32,949 bases of DNA, taken from the NCBI GenBank assembly GCA_002867475.1, contig PKTL01000083.1:1-32949 (forward strand). Reading direction: 5' to 3'. Below, in pieces: positions 9,049 to 17,825 of this stretch (position 1 is the first letter of the stretch; every line of letters starts with the position of its first letter). The notes under the pieces are model-generated. The model had not been told where the DNA came from, made no database searches, and was given only the letters and a program-made list of their open reading frames with translations. The position numbers were made by a program, and so were the translations under genes. This stretch comes from Candidatus Woesearchaeota archaeon. Its GTDB lineage: Archaea; Nanobdellota; Nanobdellia; Woesearchaeales; BM511.

Positions 9049-10077
9049 TTAGCGGCCTTGTTTTTTCATCTCTAATTTATATATCTCTATGATGCTTAAT
9101 GCTAATGCCATTATTATAGGCCCTATTATTATCCCTACAAAACCCATTAATGATATCCCACCAAGGATTCCTATCAGCACGATTGCTGGATGAAGCTTTG
9201 CCTTATCGCCTATAAGATAAGGTTTTAGGAAATTATCAACTAAACTTATTATAAGTGCTCCATAGATTGCTAACCCTATTCCTTTTCCTATCATCCACGC
9301 GTTTGAATTGATATATCCGGTTATTATAAGAATTAGTGATGCAGGTAACCAAACCACTGCTGTACCTATCATAGGTATAAGTGCAAAGATTGCCATTACA
9401 AATCCCCAAAAAAGAGGGCTGTCTATTCCAAATATCAAAAAACCTATTCCTCCTATTGCTCCTTGTACTAATGCAGTTAATAATGATCCAAAAACTATTG
9501 CTTTAAGCAATTCATCGACTTTCTTCAAGATCTTCTTGCTATTATCTTTCGATAAGGGCAATAATTCTTTAAGGTTCTTTATTATTTCAGGACCTTCTTT
9601 TAGATAGTAATAGAATAAGAAAAAGAAGAGAAATATTTGGATTATCTTGTTTGGAAGAGATGTTAAGAAATCTTTTGTGAATGATGTTATGAAGCTTGCA
9701 AAATCAGTTATGACTTTTCCTAAATCGAAATCAAGTCCTAATTTTTCTTTTGTCAATGCTTGAAGATTCTCTAATTGTTCTTGATTTCCAACATTATCAA
9801 CTATTATTGTGTATGCTGATTTTGCTTGGATTGCAAGACCATTTATAATTGCTATTGCTGGAAGAAGTATTAGTAAGGTTATTATTAGTGTTGTGAGCAA
9901 TGCAGATAATCTTTGCTTATTTATCTTTTTGTATATTTTTTCATAAAGAGGATAAAATAGATAAGCTGCTAATGCGCTTGTGATTATACTTATTAAAAAA
10001 GGAAATATTAAAGCTACTGCTCCTCCAATTATAAGCAGGATGATTATTAGTGAAATATATTTTTTATTGTCTTGCAA
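9049..10077 (-). CDS. AI-2E family (PerM/UPF0118) membrane transporter
   Basis: A 342-residue membrane protein with the AI-2E family layout: two N-terminal membrane helices, one more at ~55-78, a hydrophilic segment with helical character, then a cluster of helices in the second half. The family signature around the PLFWGFVMAIFALIPMIGT stretch and the later glycine-rich HPAIVLIGILGG stretch are present. Members export varied small molecules or act as ion antiporters; the substrate cannot be told here. I chose TTG at 10077, which follows AGGTGA by 5 nt; the GTG at 10086 would lie inside that Shine-Dalgarno and would add three residues. Confidence 0.86.
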   Translation of the reverse strand: MQDNKKYISLIIILLIIGGAVALIFPFLISIITSALAAYLFYPLYEKIYKKINKQRLSALLTTLIITLLILLPAIAIINGLAIQAKSAYTIIVDNVGNQEQLENLQALTKEKLGLDFDLGKVITDFASFITSFTKDFLTSLPNKIIQIFLFFFLFYYYLKEGPEIIKNLKELLPLSKDNSKKILKKVDELLKAIVFGSLLTALVQGAIGGIGFLIFGIDSPLFWGFVMAIFALIPMIGTAVVWLPASLILIITGYINSNAWMIGKGIGLAIYGALIISLVDNFLKPYLIGDKAKLHPAIVLIGILGGISLMGFVGIIIGPIIMALALSIIEIYKLEMKKQGR

Positions 10078-10138
10078 GATTGTCACCTAATAGATATTTT
10101 TTTATTTTAATTCATAAATTTAACTGTTTTACTATTTA

Positions 10139-10969
10139 TTATTTTCCTTTAGTTAACTCTTTTAATTTCTGCATTTCGGAAGGGTCAAGATTAATATTTG
10201 CTGATTTTGATTGTTTCTTCTTTAAATTTTTTATTTTTGGTACATCTTCTTTAAATCCAATCTTTGAATCATTCAAAAGTATCAATACAAGTATATACCA
10301 ACCAACATATAACAAAAGAGGTATCAAATTAACATATTTGAAATTTATTATCAAAAGAATCTTTGCTAAAAGCAAGATTATAATCGAATATAAGCTTGAA
10401 TCAAATATTTGTCTTGTACTTATATCATAACCTAACAACCTTATAATTATCAATGCTACTAGAGATATCAAGATTGCTAAAAGTAGATATTTGATTACAT
10501 TAAATAATGTAAACAAAAATATGAATGTTGGAAGTGAAAGTACAAGGAATAATATTATCAATAATTTAGACTCCTTCAATGTTTGCACTAGATTCAAATC
10601 ATCAGTTTTTATCTCTTTATATCCAAAAATTTTTCGTTTGTATATAATGTCATCAGTTATAAGCAAGTATTCCCCATTTGTCGAATTTCTGCTTGAATCT
10701 ACAACTATTAATGGATTAGAAAGAAGTATTACTTCGCCTTGAGTTGATGCTTGAAAACTCGCTCCAAGATTATCTATTTTTTCAAGATTTTCATCGAAGC
10801 TTGAATAGAATTTTATTATTGAAGGTGATGATAATATAAAAGATAATAATGTAAAAGTTAATATCAATAATAAGAAATAGATTACTGTTTTTTTATAAGA
10901 TCTTTGGCATAGCGTCGAATATAGATTAGGATTTAGACTTGCTATTGCGGTTCTTAGAAAAGTTTTCAT
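10139..10969 (-). CDS. DUF1189-like integral membrane protein
   Basis: A 276-residue protein with one N-terminal membrane helix (~29-48), an exterior loop of about 85 residues, then a group of five helices (~134-235) and a lysine-rich cytoplasmic tail. This layout (short cytoplasmic start, TM, exterior loop with phrases such as NPLIVVDSSRNSTNGEYLLI, TM bundle) resembles the DUF1189 family, whose function is unknown. The start ATG follows GGTGATAAG directly, and its first four bases overlap the stop of the CBS-domain gene (ATGA), showing tight coupling. The family match is from memory of the pattern and is moderate. Confidence 0.7.
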   Translation of the reverse strand: MKTFLRTAIASLNPNLYSTLCQRSYKKTVIYFLLLILTFTLLSFILSSPSIIKFYSSFDENLEKIDNLGASFQASTQGEVILLSNPLIVVDSSRNSTNGEYLLITDDIIYKRKIFGYKEIKTDDLNLVQTLKESKLLIILFLVLSLPTFIFLFTLFNVIKYLLLAILISLVALIIIRLLGYDISTRQIFDSSLYSIIILLLAKILLIINFKYVNLIPLLLYVGWYILVLILLNDSKIGFKEDVPKIKNLKKKQSKSANINLDPSEMQKLKELTKGK

Positions 10970-11427
10970 CTTATCACCAAGTTTATCAAGATTATAATCA
11001 TTATCACTATAGTCAATAAAGCTATCTCTCTATGTCTCATCGCTTTTTGAGTATATTTAACAATATCTGTCTGTGTGACTATCCCTATAACTTTTCCTTC
11101 ATTAACTATAGGAACATGCCTTATCATATAATCATTCATCAACTTTACTATTTTACTTGTTGGAAAATTAGATTCTTTTGTAACTATTGGAGTTGTCATG
11201 ACCTCTTTGACTTTTCCTTTTTTTGTGCATTTGCTTTTTGCAAGCATCCTATTTATCAAATCCCGTTCCGTAATTATCCCAGTAGGCGAACCTTTTCGTG
11301 TGACAACTATACAACTTATCTTATAGAAGTTCATTACCTCTATTGCTTTTGAGATAGGTTCATCTTCTTCAATAGTCTTGACATCCTTTTGCATGAGCTT
11401 TGAAATCTTGTGCAATCTAAATACCAT
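10966..11427 (-). CDS. CBS-domain-pair protein with C-terminal membrane anchor
   Basis: A 153-residue protein: two CBS motifs in tandem (about residues 11-65 and 73-128), each with the typical hhGhhTxxDh ending (TGIITERDLINR and IGIVTQTDIVKY), then a basic stretch and a single hydrophobic helix (~135-152) at the C terminus. CBS pairs bind adenosine nucleotides and act as energy or ionic sensors. Here the sensor would be tethered to the membrane and coupled to the DUF1189-like protein, with which it shares a 4-bp gene overlap, so a regulatory pair is plausible. A TATA-like element (TTTAAATG, ~11449-11456 on the minus strand) is ~26 nt before the ATG, suggesting a leaderless mRNA. Confidence 0.87.
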   Translation of the reverse strand: MVFRLHKISKLMQKDVKTIEEDEPISKAIEVMNFYKISCIVVTRKGSPTGIITERDLINRMLAKSKCTKKGKVKEVMTTPIVTKESNFPTSKIVKLMNDYMIRHVPIVNEGKVIGIVTQTDIVKYTQKAMRHREIALLTIVIMIIILINLVIR

Positions 11428-11567
11428 ATATTAATATTAGATAGAGTCATTTAAATAGTTTATTCATTATATTCTTAGTTTAAACATTGAAAAAAATATA
11501 ATGAGTGATTAAATTTTACAAATTTATTTTATTGAGAAAAAAAGTTAGAAAAAAAAAATTTTAAGGT

Positions 11568-11738
11568 TTAGAATTCGTCTTCATCTTCAGAATCTTCATC
11601 CTCGTTTTCAGTTGCTTCATCATAACCTTTCATGAAACCTTCTTCTTCAGGACTTAAGTCATCATCATCTGATAAATCTTCTTCTTCACCGTAACCGACT
11701 TCGTCGTCGTAATATTCGTCTGAATAATCATCTGCCAT
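11568..11738 (-). CDS. Small acidic protein (56 aa)
   Basis: A minus-strand frame beginning MADDYSDEYYDDEVGYGEEE and ending EDEF. More than 40 percent of residues are Asp or Glu, with a less acidic middle reading SPEEEGFMKGYDEA. The ATG is preceded by GGGAG at about 10 nt. The frame accounts for most of the 407-bp gap between the CBS gene and the phosphomutase gene. Low-complexity composition alone can mimic coding, but an intact start, stop, Shine-Dalgarno and a non-repetitive middle support a real gene. Function unknown. Confidence 0.7.
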   Translation of the reverse strand: MADDYSDEYYDDEVGYGEEEDLSDDDDLSPEEEGFMKGYDEATENEDEDSEDEDEF

Positions 11739-11834
11739 ATTAAAATTTCTCCCAAATTTTATATACCAAAGTCATTTATGACTTTCTGTATGAATCGAAG
11801 ATGGAAATAGGTTATTTATATAATTTATGATTAA

Positions 11835-13169
11835 TCATATTTTATGTTCAACAATCTTTTGTATTGTCTCTAGAAGCTCATACTTTTTCTTTTCTAATAT
11901 CTCTTTTGTGTCTGCTTCAATATTCACTCTTAAGATTGGTTCCGTGTTGCTTGCTCTGACATTGAACCACCAACCATCATCAAACTCCAAAGTCAATCCA
12001 TCCAAGTGTTCTGATTTACCTTTATAGTAGAACACTTCTAATTTTTCAAGAACTCGTTCCTTATCTTCAATTTCAAGGTTTATTTCTTCAGACTTTGCAT
12101 AAACCTTTAATTCATGGATCAATTCCGATAATTTTTTTCCAGTACTAAGAAGTATATTCATAACATGAATTATTGCAAGAAGCGTGCTTTCAGCAACAGT
12201 GTTTTCCTCAAAATAAAAGTGTCCAGAAAGTTCTCCAGCGAAAACCGCTTTTTCTTGTCTCATCTGCTGCTTTATGAATGCATGACCAACCCTACATTTT
12301 GTTGCCTCTCCACCAATCGATTCAACAACTTCCTTGATTATTTTTGAGCTTCTTAAATCATAAAGTATCTTTACTGGTCCTTTTCTTGAGAGAATATCTT
12401 TTGCAATAAGTGCAGTCATGAGATCATTTGAGATTATCTCACCGTTCTCATCTACGAATCCTGCTCTGTCAGCGTCTCCATCTATCATAACTCCAAAGGA
12501 GACATCGTTTTCTCTAACTTTTTCGCTTAGATTGCTGTAAAGCTCAAATTTTAAAGGGTTTGCTTCATGGTTTGGAAAGTTTCCATTAAGTTCCTCATAC
12601 ATTGGAATTATATCTGCATATTCTTTCAATGGTTCTAGTTCGACAACACCCATAGCATTTGAGTAATCACATACAAAGCTTAATTTCTTTTCAGTATTTA
12701 AGTGTGACATCATAGCTTTGAAATATTCTGATTTCCCATCCTTTTTTACAGTCCCACCTTTATTTGTTGAAGGTTGAAATTCATTTTTTTCAACGATTTC
12801 TTTAATATCCATTATTCCACTTTTACCGCTTAATGGAATAGCATTCTGTCTGCATAATTTTAATCCATTGTATTCTTTTGGGTTGTGGCTTGCTGTAAGC
12901 ATAATACTTCCATCAACTCCAAAGAAAGTATTGGCAAAGTAAGATATAGGCGTTGATACTAAGCCTATATCTATTACGTTTGCTCCTTCGTCCGTTATCC
13001 CTTTAATTAATGAATCTAATAGTTTTGGTGTTGATTCCCTCATATCATAACCAATAACCACACTTCTTGCTTTAAGAAACTGCACAAATGCTCGCCCAAT
13101 CTTATACACTAATTCTTCAGTCAGATCAGTTCCATAAATCCCTCTTATATCATATGCTTTGAATACCAT
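11835..13169 (-). CDS. Phosphomannomutase/phosphoglucomutase
   Basis: A 444-residue alpha-D-phosphohexomutase with all four active-site loops: phosphoserine loop TASHNP (Ser94), metal loop DGDADR (Asp230, 232, 234), sugar-specificity loop GELSGH (Glu313, Ser315) and phosphate-binding loop RASNTEP (405-411). It interconverts hexose 1- and 6-phosphates, supplying mannose-1-P or glucose-1-P for glycan and nucleotide-sugar synthesis. GE[LM]SGH is the dual-specificity PMM/PGM type, so a single substrate should not be assumed. It sits 25 nt after the nuclease-like cassette but has its own promoter, with TTTAAATA centred 26 nt before the ATG, so it need not be co-regulated with the cassette. Confidence 0.93.
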   Translation of the reverse strand: MVFKAYDIRGIYGTDLTEELVYKIGRAFVQFLKARSVVIGYDMRESTPKLLDSLIKGITDEGANVIDIGLVSTPISYFANTFFGVDGSIMLTASHNPKEYNGLKLCRQNAIPLSGKSGIMDIKEIVEKNEFQPSTNKGGTVKKDGKSEYFKAMMSHLNTEKKLSFVCDYSNAMGVVELEPLKEYADIIPMYEELNGNFPNHEANPLKFELYSNLSEKVRENDVSFGVMIDGDADRAGFVDENGEIISNDLMTALIAKDILSRKGPVKILYDLRSSKIIKEVVESIGGEATKCRVGHAFIKQQMRQEKAVFAGELSGHFYFEENTVAESTLLAIIHVMNILLSTGKKLSELIHELKVYAKSEEINLEIEDKERVLEKLEVFYYKGKSEHLDGLTLEFDDGWWFNVRASNTEPILRVNIEADTKEILEKKKYELLETIQKIVEHKI

Positions 13170-13191
13170 GGAAAAACCTTAAGAATTAGAC

Positions 13192-13199
13192 TATTTAAA
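13192..13199 (-). promoter_or_regulatory. TATA box of the phosphomutase gene, overlapping an upstream stop codon
   Basis: The minus strand reads TTTAAATA and includes the TAA stop (13195-13197) of the 958-aa nuclease-like protein. It is centred 26-27 nt upstream of the phosphomutase ATG at 13169, the spacing for a leaderless archaeal transcript. Confidence 0.6.
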
Positions 13200-16071
13200 C
13201 CTTTCTAGATAGATCATATATTGTGTCTGCCACCGCTTGAATCCCACTTTCTGTACTTGGGAAATGATGCATTTCATCAAATAACCCTTCATTTAAGGTT
13301 CCTTGAGGTATAGCTTCACCAACAAAACTTTCAATAGCTTTATCTAAAATAAACTCATCAACCTCACCCTTTTTTGTATTATTTAAATATTCTTCAAATT
13401 CCCCATCATTTAAACATAGAGATTTATAGAAAATATTATCCTTACGATCTAATAATTGAATATACATTCTCCCTTCCTCAAAATTACCTTTTACATATTC
13501 TAAATTAATTTTACCTTTAGATATATATTCAGATAAATCACTTACACCTCTTGCAAAAAGAGTTTTGGCTTTTACCAACCTTTCAGTATAAAAATTTGAA
13601 ATAGATAATAAATTATCTATAGCTATTTCATTTTCCGATTCATCCTCCAACCAAGACCTATCCTTAAAAAGATACCTCATATAACTTCTATTTAGATTTA
13701 AAAGATTCATTTCATAGGTATTGAAATTTTCCTCAGGAGTTAAAGAATTATCATAATTATGAAAATTTTGTATAACTTCCTCCAAACTCCATATATTTTC
13801 ATAATCAAAATCTTCATTTTTTATTCTTTTTAATTTAGCATCATCAAGCACACAGGTTTTATTAGCAAAAAAACTAAATTGATCTTGAAAAGTTAAGATA
13901 CCATAAAATTCAGAAATCTTTTCGCTTATCGGACCTTCTTCTAACAAATTGTTGAAAAAATCAACAAAGTGAGGTGTTCTTTTAGTCATAGAATGCATAC
14001 AACCTAATATATCTCCACAATATACTGAAAAAGGATCATTAAAAAGACCCTCATGAATTTTAGAATAACCATCAATTATTTCTTTTGAAAAACTACTAAA
14101 ATCATCATAACCTTTCTTTTCATATTGTTCATCCATAAGTTTTTTTGCGTTTAAGATTGCCATATATGTAGGAATTGATTCTAATTTTTTCATAAAATCC
14201 ACTCTTAATTTTCCATGATAAAGTACAGATTTATCTATTAATTCCGTCTTCTCAGTAAAAGTTGAATTTGCACTTATAAAGCTCTTTTCTAAGTTATCCA
14301 TCAAATTTTCAGATTTGATTATAAATTCATTAAATACTGGAAGAATATTATTTTTAAACTCATTTTCCATTTGCTTTCTAGAAGGCGATTCCAAACCATT
14401 ACTTTGAAAATTTGTGTATAATCTTCTAAAAATTCCCTCTGTTTTTTTATCAGAGTTAAATATATTTTTTTCAACATTATTTAATCCCAACATTTCAATC
14501 AAAGAATCGTACATCTTCTCTTTTTCAGTGGTTTGTAAATTCAAAGCATCGAAATCTTGCAATGCTAATTTATATTCATCAAATTTTAACTGCACTGCAT
14601 TAGTTATACTATTTCTTAATTCAGTTAAACCATCAATATCTTTTTTCTTTTTTCCATTTCGTCTAACAGATTTCCCTTGTATGACATCACAAAGACATGA
14701 TGCAGTAAGATTTTTATCTTCGATTGATAAAGAATTAAGTTCACCTACCATTTCTTCAGTCAATTTTTTTTCTTCAGTTCCAAAATAAGTATTATACATT
14801 TGTAGCAAATTATTTTTTTGTGTTCTTTTTTCTGAATGGTTTGTCATTGAAACCTTAAGCATTCTTCCTCTTTTTTCTTCTTCGTAGATTTTTTCTTGAC
14901 CAAATAGATCATTCACCTCTTTACAGCTAATCCGTTTATTTTTTGAAACATAAGCATCATGGAAAAGTTCAATCTTTAATGAAACATCTTCACCATTCAG
15001 ATATATTCTTTCTAGTGCTTTCTTATAATTTTTCATCAAAGATACATCTTCTTTTTCTATCAATTCATTTATTTTATCAAGAATCCCAAAATAGACACTT
15101 TGGTTTAATTCAGAATTAGATCTTATTAGATCATCAAAAGTATCATAGCCGAATAATTCTTGAGTTCTTCCTTCAAGCTTCAATCTCATTTTTTCAATAT
15201 CCTTTTTAAGATTAATATTTTCTAAATAGTAAGCTAAAGTATCTTCATCTTTATTTCTTGCAATTATTCTTGCATCATATTTTTTTGTAATACCTTTTTT
15301 CTCCACATCATCTTTCATTGCTTGGATTTGTGGAAGTATAGATTCCAATATGTTATCAAGACCATTTTTCCATTTTGATTCAATTATTTCATTATCATTT
15401 ACTAGGAAATCAAGAATTACTTGTTTGTGTTCTTTCTCATCCAGACCTGTATAATCTACTTTTTTTAGAACTTGTGCTCGAACATTTTCTCTTCCATAAG
15501 TTTCGACCAAGTAGTTACCAACCAAAGCTTCATAGAGATTTCCTTTCACAAAATCAAGATTAGATCTATCTATACCTCTTTCTTTTTTATGCTGATCTAG
15601 CACCTTCAATATATCCGATTCTGATCTTTTTCTTAGTGAAGACTCATCTGGGAAAAATTTTCTTTCATAATGAATTGTATGCCAAGGCATCTCTCTAAAA
15701 TCTTCTCTTGCCTCACCTTCAGTGATAAATTTCATATCCACTAAGTGTTCAAGAGCACTTATCTCTTGACGTTCTCTTTCAGACAACATAGAATAATCTC
15801 TTTTATTGCTTGCTATTTCTTGAATACCTTCAAGCTCTTCACTTAAAAGATCCATAAAACTACCCCACTTATCTTCACCGAACAGATCTGAGACTTCTTC
15901 ATCAACAATATTGCATCCAGGCCTTAATATCTGGTTATATAATTGCAATGGTTCAGAACCTAGACTTTTTAGAGTTTTAATATTCACTTCTTCAATCCCT
16001 TGTTCAGAAAGATTATATGCAATATCAAAGATTACATCTTGTACTCTTTCTACATCCCATCTTCGACCCAT
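13195..16071 (-). CDS. Large unknown protein with PD-(D/E)XK nuclease-like domain (958 aa)
   Basis: No family recognised overall. Near the N terminus is a PD-(D/E)XK-type core: a helix with Glu181 in YEALVGNYL, then Asp221 in ILDFLV and Glu231-x-Lys233 in EIIESKW. The same signature (E..VG.YL, then DF.V, then E.KW) occurs in the 579-aa neighbour. The phrase EVxDLFGx(D/E)K occurs twice, at 59-68 and 385-394. The remaining ~700 residues are charged and appear mostly helical, without obvious membrane segments, Walker motifs or methyltransferase motifs. I chose ATG at 16071, 6 nt after AAGGTG; the GTG at 16080 falls in that Shine-Dalgarno. The upstream stop (16084-16086) is 12 nt before this ATG. 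DNA cleavage or nucleic-acid processing is inferred from the core only. Confidence 0.85.
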   Translation of the reverse strand: MGRRWDVERVQDVIFDIAYNLSEQGIEEVNIKTLKSLGSEPLQLYNQILRPGCNIVDEEVSDLFGEDKWGSFMDLLSEELEGIQEIASNKRDYSMLSERERQEISALEHLVDMKFITEGEAREDFREMPWHTIHYERKFFPDESSLRKRSESDILKVLDQHKKERGIDRSNLDFVKGNLYEALVGNYLVETYGRENVRAQVLKKVDYTGLDEKEHKQVILDFLVNDNEIIESKWKNGLDNILESILPQIQAMKDDVEKKGITKKYDARIIARNKDEDTLAYYLENINLKKDIEKMRLKLEGRTQELFGYDTFDDLIRSNSELNQSVYFGILDKINELIEKEDVSLMKNYKKALERIYLNGEDVSLKIELFHDAYVSKNKRISCKEVNDLFGQEKIYEEEKRGRMLKVSMTNHSEKRTQKNNLLQMYNTYFGTEEKKLTEEMVGELNSLSIEDKNLTASCLCDVIQGKSVRRNGKKKKDIDGLTELRNSITNAVQLKFDEYKLALQDFDALNLQTTEKEKMYDSLIEMLGLNNVEKNIFNSDKKTEGIFRRLYTNFQSNGLESPSRKQMENEFKNNILPVFNEFIIKSENLMDNLEKSFISANSTFTEKTELIDKSVLYHGKLRVDFMKKLESIPTYMAILNAKKLMDEQYEKKGYDDFSSFSKEIIDGYSKIHEGLFNDPFSVYCGDILGCMHSMTKRTPHFVDFFNNLLEEGPISEKISEFYGILTFQDQFSFFANKTCVLDDAKLKRIKNEDFDYENIWSLEEVIQNFHNYDNSLTPEENFNTYEMNLLNLNRSYMRYLFKDRSWLEDESENEIAIDNLLSISNFYTERLVKAKTLFARGVSDLSEYISKGKINLEYVKGNFEEGRMYIQLLDRKDNIFYKSLCLNDGEFEEYLNNTKKGEVDEFILDKAIESFVGEAIPQGTLNEGLFDEMHHFPSTESGIQAVADTIYDLSRKV

Positions 16072-16083
16072 CTTAAACACCTT

Positions 16084-17823
16084 TTAGCAATTAACCCCAT
16101 GATATCCAACATATTCCATCGTATCACTATATGCTTCTTGAGAAAGTGCAAGAATATCAACTGCTTGTTCAAGACTTTCTATTTTAGTAGCATCTTCATG
16201 TCCATTTGTTGAAACCCTTCTACTATTTGGCATGATAAATAAAGGATGTATTAATTCATCCACATCTTCCACCATATCTTCAACTCTTACGCCTTCTTTC
16301 GCATATTCTAATAATACTGCTAGATTTCTATCAAGCTCGTTTTTGAATCCTAAATCTCCAAAATTATATGTTGCTTCATATTTTTCTGATTCTTCTCTAG
16401 CCAATTGTGAAGGACTTATGAAAGCCCGATATAATTCTCCTTCATGTTCAAAATGTGCTTCTAGTGTTTGAAAGGTTGAGCGAGTATTTTCTTTCAAGTA
16501 ATTTGATAGTTCTTCTCTTTTTACCTCTTTTAATTCTTGAAGTTTTTGAGAAATATACTCTTTTCTTTCTTCTCCATTTTTATGATTTGCATCTTCAACA
16601 ACACCATAGAAATAATCTCTTATAGCTATCATTAATTTTGAGTCATTTTGATTTTCTAAAAGAATATTTGAAATATGGTCTAACGAAGATGAGATTTCAG
16701 CTCCTTTGTAAAGATCTTCAAATTTGGCGGTTTCTACACCTACTTGTACTTGGTCTTCGAGTCTTACAACTTCATACAACTTATCAGTTAGGCTTGTGTG
16801 TTTTTGATGGGTTTCTTCAATATTTTCTTTAGCGTTTCCCCATTTGACTTCTACAAATTTTTCTCCAACCTTAAAATCCACTCTTGTTCCAAAATGATTA
16901 TCTGTAACATTTAAACAATATTGTGGTATTATTAATTCTTCAGGATTAGTATAAGATAAGTATAATCCTACAACTTGTTCGAATGCTTCACCTTTGTCAA
17001 ACACTGCAGATTTTTTCCCTTGAAAAGTTTCTGATATTTCTTTGCTTGAATTATTTCTTTTTGAAGCTGGTTTTGGTTTACCTTTTCTTCTAAATTGTTC
17101 AGGAATATTAGTTGAAGCATAACTTCTAAATGATTCAGGAAAAATTCCCATTTCATTTATAGCTTCTTGAATTGCTCCTTTAGAATTAGTAACGCCTAAA
17201 AAAATTGATAATGTTTTAGATTGAGATATCTCATCAAGACTGCTATAATTCTCACTAATAAACTTTATGAAATTAGCCTCAGCCAATTCATCACCAACAA
17301 TATCCTTATTAATATAAAAAGAGCTTTGAGAACCTGGTTTGAATATGGATTGTCCTTCTTGAAGCTCACCACTTAAAACACCATATTGTACAAAAACTTT
17401 TGCTAAATCCGACTTATTACTAATGTTTTCTCCAGATAATTCACTTGCAAAAGCCAATAATTGATTGTGATTAGGTAAATTATCCAAATTAGTATATTCT
17501 GAAGAATTTAAGGTTATATGTTTTCGATAGTTTTCAATTGAAATATCTCTTCCTACAATTTCAGGTCTTAACAATCTAGACATTTGTCTTTTACTTCCAG
17601 TTCTTACTAGCCTCCCATCATAATTTTCAGGATTAATATAACCTTGTTGTACTAATGCCCTTAGAATATCATCAGTTTTTCTAGGAACTTCTAAAAAGTC
17701 AGCGATACCTTTCTCATAATGAATCAAATCCAAATTATTATTGAATTTTTTTGATAAAATTTCAACTAATTCTTCTTCAGAATTAATCTTATCAACTCTT
17801 TTCAAAATTGAGTCTAAGGACAT
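16084..17823 (-). CDS. Unknown protein with HTH-like repeats and PD-(D/E)XK nuclease-like domain (579 aa)
   Basis: The central region has a PD-(D/E)XK core: Glu282 in FEQVVGLYL, Asp316 in RVDFKVG, and Glu325-x-Lys327 in FVEVKWG, followed by a helix rich in Glu and His. Before it, three short helix-turn-helix-like segments recur (about 39-62, 122-150 and 203-230), each of the pattern FLxV, eight or so residues, Ix(2)Ax(4)G. A basic linker (~245-262) separates them from the core. The C-terminal ~250 residues are acidic and unrecognised. ATG at 17823 is chosen because GGAGGG precedes it by 7 nt; the in-frame GTG at 17838 overlaps that site. Only 2 nt separate it from the stop of the 349-aa gene. 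A DNA-binding nuclease or nuclease-derived processing factor is plausible but not shown. Confidence 0.85.
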   Translation of the reverse strand: MSLDSILKRVDKINSEEELVEILSKKFNNNLDLIHYEKGIADFLEVPRKTDDILRALVQQGYINPENYDGRLVRTGSKRQMSRLLRPEIVGRDISIENYRKHITLNSSEYTNLDNLPNHNQLLAFASELSGENISNKSDLAKVFVQYGVLSGELQEGQSIFKPGSQSSFYINKDIVGDELAEANFIKFISENYSSLDEISQSKTLSIFLGVTNSKGAIQEAINEMGIFPESFRSYASTNIPEQFRRKGKPKPASKRNNSSKEISETFQGKKSAVFDKGEAFEQVVGLYLSYTNPEELIIPQYCLNVTDNHFGTRVDFKVGEKFVEVKWGNAKENIEETHQKHTSLTDKLYEVVRLEDQVQVGVETAKFEDLYKGAEISSSLDHISNILLENQNDSKLMIAIRDYFYGVVEDANHKNGEERKEYISQKLQELKEVKREELSNYLKENTRSTFQTLEAHFEHEGELYRAFISPSQLAREESEKYEATYNFGDLGFKNELDRNLAVLLEYAKEGVRVEDMVEDVDELIHPLFIMPNSRRVSTNGHEDATKIESLEQAVDILALSQEAYSDTMEYVGYHGVNC

Positions 17824-17825
17824 CG

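Noticed and set aside
16072-16080. GTG at 16080 as the start of the 958-aa protein
   Set aside because: It lies within the AAGGTG Shine-Dalgarno that is correctly spaced for the ATG at 16071. The same reasoning rejects GTG 17838, GTG 10086 and GTG 29056.
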